A stretch of DNA of 7,989 bases from Saprospiraceae bacterium (GTDB taxonomy: Bacteria; Bacteroidota; Bacteroidia; Chitinophagales; Saprospiraceae), in the NCBI GenBank assembly GCA_020850025.1, contig JADZFI010000385.1, positions 1 through 7,989 on the forward strand, read 5' to 3'. The notes under the pieces were generated by a model. It saw only the letters and a program-made list of their open reading frames with translations. It was not told where the DNA came from and searched no databases. Of this stretch, positions 4,844 through 7,989 are shown piece by piece (position 1 is the stretch's first letter; each line of letters starts with the position of its first letter). Position numbers and translations under genes: made by a program.

Positions 4844-6166
4844 ATGGATTTACTGAAACAACTTTTTTCGGAAAAAGCGCAGGCTCAGGCCAAGGAGGTA
4901 AAAGAATTGCTTCAGGCGCACGGCAATATGAAAATTGACGAAGTGTTGCTCGAACAAGCCTATGGTGGAATGCGCGACATTACGAGTATGATTTGGGAGC
5001 CTTCGCTTCTGGATGCGGAAGAAGGTATCCGCTTCAGGGGGTACTCCATCCCTGAACTTCGCGAAAAGCTTCCACGCGCCAAAAATGGCAATGAGCCTCT
5101 TCCTGAAGGACTGTTCTGGCTGATGCTGGTGGGCGAAATACCTACTCAGGAGCAGGTGAAATGGCTTACAGAGAACTGGGTGCGCCGGGCCAATGTGCCT
5201 GAGCACGTGCTGCGTGCCATCGAAGCCCTGCCGGTTGAAACCCACCCTATGACGCAACTTTCCGTGGGTATCATGGCCATGCAAAACACCTCCGTGTTTG
5301 CGCAGCGCTACAACATGGGCATGACCCGCTCTGAATACTGGGATGCCACCTACGAAGATACGATGAACCTGGTGGCACGCTTGCCGCGTATTGCCGCCTA
5401 TATCTTCCGCCGTTGCTATTTCAAAGGCGATCACCTGCTGCCCGACATATCGCTGGACTGGGCCGGCAATTTCGCGCACATGCTCGGTTACGAGGATGAA
5501 GGCTTCAAGGAGTATATGCGCCTGTTCCTCACCATTCACGCCGACCACGAGGGGGGCAACGCCTCTGCACATACCACCCACCTAGTGGGCTCTACGCTGA
5601 GCGATCCATACCTGTCGCTCTCAGCCGCTATGAATGCACTGGCAGGCCCATTGCACGGCCTGGCCAACCAGGAAGTGGTGCGCTGGATCCAGAAAATGGT
5701 AGATACCCTTGGCACTACCAAGCCAAGCCGCGAACAAATTGGCGAATACGTGAAGAGCACACTGGCCAGCGGCCGGGTGATCCCGGGCTACGGCCACGCC
5801 GTGCTTCGCAAACCAGATCCACGCTACATGGCGCAGAAGCAGTTCTGTGAAGACAACATCCCGGACGACGATATGGTGAAAGTAGTTTGGAAGATCTTCG
5901 ACGTGGTGCCACCCATCCTCACCAGCCTGGGCAAAGTGAAAAACCCTTGGCCAAACGTGGATGCTCACTCCGGCGCTGTTCTCCGCCACTACGGACTCAA
6001 CCAGTACAATTTCTACACCGTACTGTTTGGTGTAAGCCGCGCCCTGGGCGTTCTGGCTGCTCAATGCTGGTCACGTGCACTCAACCTGCCCATCGAGCGC
6101 CCGAAATCCGTTACCACCCAGTGGGTAAAGGATTACATTGCGCAACAACAGCAGCAACAAGGATAA
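4844..6166 (+). CDS. citrate synthase, mitochondrial (eukaryotic-like) type
   Basis: This 440-residue enzyme condenses acetyl-CoA with oxaloacetate to citrate, the entry step of the TCA cycle. It resembles mitochondrial citrate synthase much more than the GltA type: GIRFRGYSIPE, EPLPEGLFWL, DHEGGNASAHTTHLVGS, LAGPLHGLANQEV, PGYGHAVLRK and NPWPNVDAHSG all have near-identical counterparts in the pig enzyme as I remember it. The catalytic triad is intact at His271, His318 and Asp373 (pig 274, 320, 375). Oxaloacetate/citrate ligands His235, Arg327, Arg399 and Arg419 are also present. There is no mitochondrial presequence; the chain starts MDLLKQLFSEK, and the ATG at 4844 suits that. It ends in a run of six glutamines plus glycine. 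The gene stands alone, with its own -7 box and a strong terminator. Dimeric, probably NADH-insensitive behaviour is expected from the subtype. Confidence 0.95.
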   Translation: MDLLKQLFSEKAQAQAKEVKELLQAHGNMKIDEVLLEQAYGGMRDITSMIWEPSLLDAEEGIRFRGYSIPELREKLPRAKNGNEPLPEGLFWLMLVGEIPTQEQVKWLTENWVRRANVPEHVLRAIEALPVETHPMTQLSVGIMAMQNTSVFAQRYNMGMTRSEYWDATYEDTMNLVARLPRIAAYIFRRCYFKGDHLLPDISLDWAGNFAHMLGYEDEGFKEYMRLFLTIHADHEGGNASAHTTHLVGSTLSDPYLSLSAAMNALAGPLHGLANQEVVRWIQKMVDTLGTTKPSREQIGEYVKSTLASGRVIPGYGHAVLRKPDPRYMAQKQFCEDNIPDDDMVKVVWKIFDVVPPILTSLGKVKNPWPNVDAHSGAVLRHYGLNQYNFYTVLFGVSRALGVLAAQCWSRALNLPIERPKSVTTQWVKDYIAQQQQQQG

Positions 6167-6190
6167 TTGGATGGCTCTGCCGTACATATA

Positions 6191-6231
6191 AAGCGCCCCC
6201 CGGATACTCTCCGGGGGGCGCTTCCTTTTTT
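6191..6231 (+). terminator. intrinsic terminator of citrate synthase
   Basis: A perfect 14-bp GC-rich stem has arms at 6191-6204 (AAGCGCCCCCCGGA) and 6210-6223, with the 5-base loop TACTC. It is followed by CC and then a T run at 6226-6231. It starts 24 bases after the citrate synthase stop. The tail runs up to the stop codon of the convergent transketolase gene. Read from the other strand the stem is followed by TATATG, so it is a weaker terminator for that gene. Confidence 0.92.
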
Positions 6232-6233
6232 AT

Positions 6234-7193
6234 TTACGATTTTCTCTCCAGCACGTCCTTAACCGCCCAGATCACATCTTTTTTACCCAGGCCGTATTTG
6301 TCCAGCAGTTCGGCGGGCTTGCCGCTTTCTCCGAAGGAGTCGTTTACACCCACGTATTCCATGGGCACAGGCAGTTTGTGTACTAAAAGGTTGGCAATGG
6401 CATCGCCCAGACCGCCGGCGCGCTGATGTTCTTCGGCTACTACTACTGCGCGGGTTTTGCTCACGGAGTCGAGGATAGCCTCTGCGTCGAGCGGCTTGAT
6501 GGTGTGTATATTAATCACTTCGCAGGAAATGCCCTGAGTGGCCAGTTCCTGTGCGGCCTCAATGCTGGTCCATACCAGGTGGCCGGTGGCAAAAATGGTC
6601 ACGTCTTTACCGGAGGCCAGATGGAGGGCCTTGCCGATTTCGAACTTGAAGTTTTCCGTAAACATGGGCCATGCCGGCCGACCGAAACGGAGGTACACCG
6701 GCCCGTGATGGTCGGCGATGGCCATGGTAGCCAGTTTGGTCTGGTGGTAATCGCAGGGATTGATCACCGTCATGCCGGGCAACATACGCATCATGCCCAC
6801 GTCTTCGAGGATCTGGTGGGTAGCGCCGTCTTCACCTAGCGTCAAACCGGCGTGTGAAGCGCAAATCTTTACGTTTTTATGGGAGTATGCGATGCTTTGA
6901 CGAATCTGGTCGTACACCCGGCCGGTGGAGAAATTGGCGAAAGTGCCGGTGAAAGGAATCTTGCCTGCAGTGGCCAGACCGGCAGCAATGCCCATCATAT
7001 TGGCCTCGGCAATCCCCACCTGGAAGAAACGATCCGGAAATTCCGCCTTGAAATGCTGCATTTGAAGGCTTTCCAACAAATCGGCGGTCAGGCCAACTAC
7101 GTTAGGATTCTGCCGACCTGCCTCAAGCAGGCCCTGGCCAAAGCCGTCGCGAGTGGCTTTGGTTCCGGTGGATTGTATGTCTTGAATATTCAT
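6234..7193 (-). CDS. transketolase, C-terminal subunit of the split type
   Basis: The 319-residue product is the pyrimidine-binding plus C-terminal half of transketolase, which moves two-carbon ketol units in the pentose phosphate pathway using thiamine diphosphate. Residues 60-72 (GIAEANMMGIAAG) carry the glutamate, Glu63, that activates the cofactor's aminopyrimidine ring. HAGLTLGEDGATHQ (114-127) is the substrate phosphate-binding loop, with His114, Asp122 and His126. The transketolase C-terminal domain spans about 185-310 and includes DSFGESG at 285-291. The N-terminal diphosphate-binding half (GDG...N motif) is absent, and no such gene is adjacent, so a partner must be encoded elsewhere. 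The start at 7193 (MNIQDIQSTGTKATRDGFG) suits the family; an in-frame ATG 14 codons upstream only adds a non-conserved leader. The GNAT gene lies 58 bp upstream on the same strand. Confidence 0.92.
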   Translation of the reverse strand: MNIQDIQSTGTKATRDGFGQGLLEAGRQNPNVVGLTADLLESLQMQHFKAEFPDRFFQVGIAEANMMGIAAGLATAGKIPFTGTFANFSTGRVYDQIRQSIAYSHKNVKICASHAGLTLGEDGATHQILEDVGMMRMLPGMTVINPCDYHQTKLATMAIADHHGPVYLRFGRPAWPMFTENFKFEIGKALHLASGKDVTIFATGHLVWTSIEAAQELATQGISCEVINIHTIKPLDAEAILDSVSKTRAVVVAEEHQRAGGLGDAIANLLVHKLPVPMEYVGVNDSFGESGKPAELLDKYGLGKKDVIWAVKDVLERKS

Positions 7194-7251
7194 GAAAGGA
7201 TGTGAATGCCGGATAGATTCCGTTTTACGGCGCAAAAATCCAAAAACATTG

Positions 7252-7776
7252 CTAAACAGTGGGAGTTCTTTCCAGTCGCCACTCCCAAATTTTTCCGTCT
7301 TCGATGTCTATATGCTCTCCAACAAATTGAAAACCAAGCTTTTGCAACAAAGCATTGGATGCGTTTTTTTCTGCCAGGGTGTGGGCCAACACCAGTTTTA
7401 CCGTTTCATGGGAAAAAGCATTTTCCACCAGCGCCCGGGCAGCCTCGGTGGCCAGGCCATTTCCCTGGTAGCTTTCTGCAATCTCATAGCCAATTTCCAC
7501 TTCGCCATCAAAGCCCGGCGTACCTTTGTAGCCGCAAGTGCCAATCAGGCGCACATCGGCGCGGTGTATGATGAGATAGTTCCACCAGCGGATGTCGGCC
7601 TGATGCTCCCGGAGGAAGTCGCGCATCCAGATCATGGCTTCCGGGAAATGCAGCCAGTGTTCAGCCATATCCACGCCACCCAGCAGGGCAGAAAGCGAAG
7701 CCCAGTCCTGTTCGGCAATAGCTTCCAGCATAGGCAGATTGGCCGGCACTAAAAAAAGACGTTCGGTTTGAAGCAT
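7252..7776 (-). CDS. GNAT-family N-acetyltransferase, RimJ/RimL-like
   Basis: This 174-residue cytoplasmic protein carries the acetyl-CoA-dependent acetyltransferase fold of the RimJ/RimL branch. It opens with the usual LQTERLFLVPA. The acetyl-CoA pyrophosphate loop is QGNGLA at 104-109, inside IGYEIAESYQGNGLATEAARALVENAF. The later ENxxS-like segment EKNASNALLQKLGF at 136-149 is the common motif B of this branch. Length is typical. The acceptor could be a protein N terminus, an amino acid, an antibiotic or a small metabolite; sequence does not decide. It is upstream of the transketolase subunit with a 58-bp gap and no terminator, so the two may share a transcript. Its start codon is only 14 bp from that of the divergent gmhA gene, so its promoter must lie inside the gmhA coding region. 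Confidence 0.88.
   Translation of the reverse strand: MLQTERLFLVPANLPMLEAIAEQDWASLSALLGGVDMAEHWLHFPEAMIWMRDFLREHQADIRWWNYLIIHRADVRLIGTCGYKGTPGFDGEVEIGYEIAESYQGNGLATEAARALVENAFSHETVKLVLAHTLAEKNASNALLQKLGFQFVGEHIDIEDGKIWEWRLERTPTV
7739..7770 (+). promoter_or_regulatory. possible gmhA promoter inside the GNAT gene
   Basis: TTG at 7739-7741 is followed by 21 bases and then TCGGTTTG at 7763-7770. The -7 box differs from TAnnTTTG only by C for A at the second position. Transcription would begin near 7776, about 15 bases before the gmhA start. It is the best candidate seen in the short space available, but the match is imperfect. Confidence 0.33.
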
Positions 7777-7790
7777 TCGTTTGAATTCTG

Positions 7791-7989
7791 ATGAAACAGC
7801 TGATTCTACAATCCATTCAGGAAAGTATTTCCGTCAAGCAACACCTGCTCAACGATCAGGCTTTTATTCAAAAGGTGGAAAATGCAGCCCAGGCAATGGT
7901 GAGCACCTTCCGAAACGGCGGCAAGATACTGCTTTGCGGCAATGGTGGCAGCGCCGCCGATGCCCAGCATATCGCAGCGGAACTTTCCG
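7791..7989 (+). CDS. gmhA: D-sedoheptulose 7-phosphate isomerase, 5' part (runs off the right edge)
   Basis: The first 66 codons of a SIS-domain sugar-phosphate isomerase are present. Residues 49-66 read CGNGGSAADAQHIAAELS, the GmhA-type sugar-phosphate loop with Ser54, followed by His60 and Glu64, which align with active-site His61 and Glu65 of the E. coli enzyme. GmhA converts sedoheptulose 7-phosphate to D-glycero-D-manno-heptose 7-phosphate, the first step to ADP-heptose for lipopolysaccharide core or other heptosylated glycans. The start is fixed: an in-frame TGA at 7782-7784 lies just upstream and the next ATG is at codon 36. No Shine-Dalgarno is visible. DiaA and other SIS proteins share the fold, but GGSAADAQH fits GmhA best. 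The catalytic C-terminal histidine lies outside the window. Confidence 0.85.
   Translation, partial: MKQLILQSIQESISVKQHLLNDQAFIQKVENAAQAMVSTFRNGGKILLCGNGGSAADAQHIAAELS

Noticed and set aside
4850..5581. 243-codon minus-strand reading frame
   Set aside because: It is fully antisense to citrate synthase, whose active-site residues are all in place; the antisense product shows no family features.
2626..6166. Operon or pathway cluster joining hbd, M48 protease and citrate synthase
   Set aside because: Citrate synthase is divergent, the other two are 325 bp apart with repeats between, and no thiolase, crotonase or TCA gene is adjacent; proximity alone does not support a system.
7194..7235. Longer transketolase start, 14 codons upstream, beginning MRRKTESIRHS
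   Set aside because: The added residues are basic and unlike the family, whereas MNIQDIQSTGTKATRDGFG matches the usual start of these subunits; the extension also fills most of the gap to the GNAT gene.

Overview
This window looks like ordinary chromosomal DNA from a member of the Bacteroidota, perhaps a Saprospiria- or Chitinophagia-like lineage. Three things point there. A textbook Bacteroidota promoter (TTTG, 20 bp, TAnnTTTG) sits near the left edge, and a second exact TAnnTTTG box precedes the citrate synthase gene. The transketolase is of the split type, with a separate C-terminal subunit. Most start codons lack a Shine-Dalgarno sequence. The phylum call is fairly secure; anything finer is inference.

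Layout, left to right. Bases 1-9 hold the first three codons of a minus-strand gene that runs off the left edge, with its ribosome binding site and promoter in the AT-rich stretch 10-296. Four further minus-strand genes follow: a DASS/SLC13 sodium-coupled anion symporter (297-1793), a DCC-family thiol-disulfide protein with a membrane-embedded C-terminal half (1882-2562), a 3-hydroxybutyryl-CoA dehydrogenase (2626-3516), and a membrane-anchored M48 zinc metalloprotease (3842-4669). A 325-bp gap between the last two carries two different short-period tandem repeats. A divergent control region (4670-4843) separates the protease from a plus-strand, mitochondrial-type citrate synthase (4844-6166). 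That gene ends at a strong intrinsic terminator, facing a minus-strand transketolase C-terminal subunit (6234-7193). Next come a minus-strand GNAT acetyltransferase (7252-7776) and, divergent with only 14 bp between start codons, the 5' end of a phosphoheptose isomerase gene (7791 to the right edge).

The genes are mostly central carbon metabolism and housekeeping: C4-dicarboxylate or related anion uptake, citrate formation, acyl-CoA oxidation or reduction, and pentose-phosphate interconversion. The heptose step uses sedoheptulose 7-phosphate, which transketolase makes, but no shared operon is visible. Each gene seems largely independently transcribed; the clearest candidates for co-transcription are the DCC gene with the symporter, and the GNAT gene with the transketolase subunit.

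I found no phage, insertion sequence, CRISPR array, RNA gene or defence locus, and no convincing undescribed multi-gene system. The points worth a second look are small: a stem-loop pressed against the DCC start codon, the two tandem repeats, a near-perfect 20-bp palindrome upstream of citrate synthase, the transketolase half without an adjacent partner, and the tightly packed gmhA/GNAT divergent starts.
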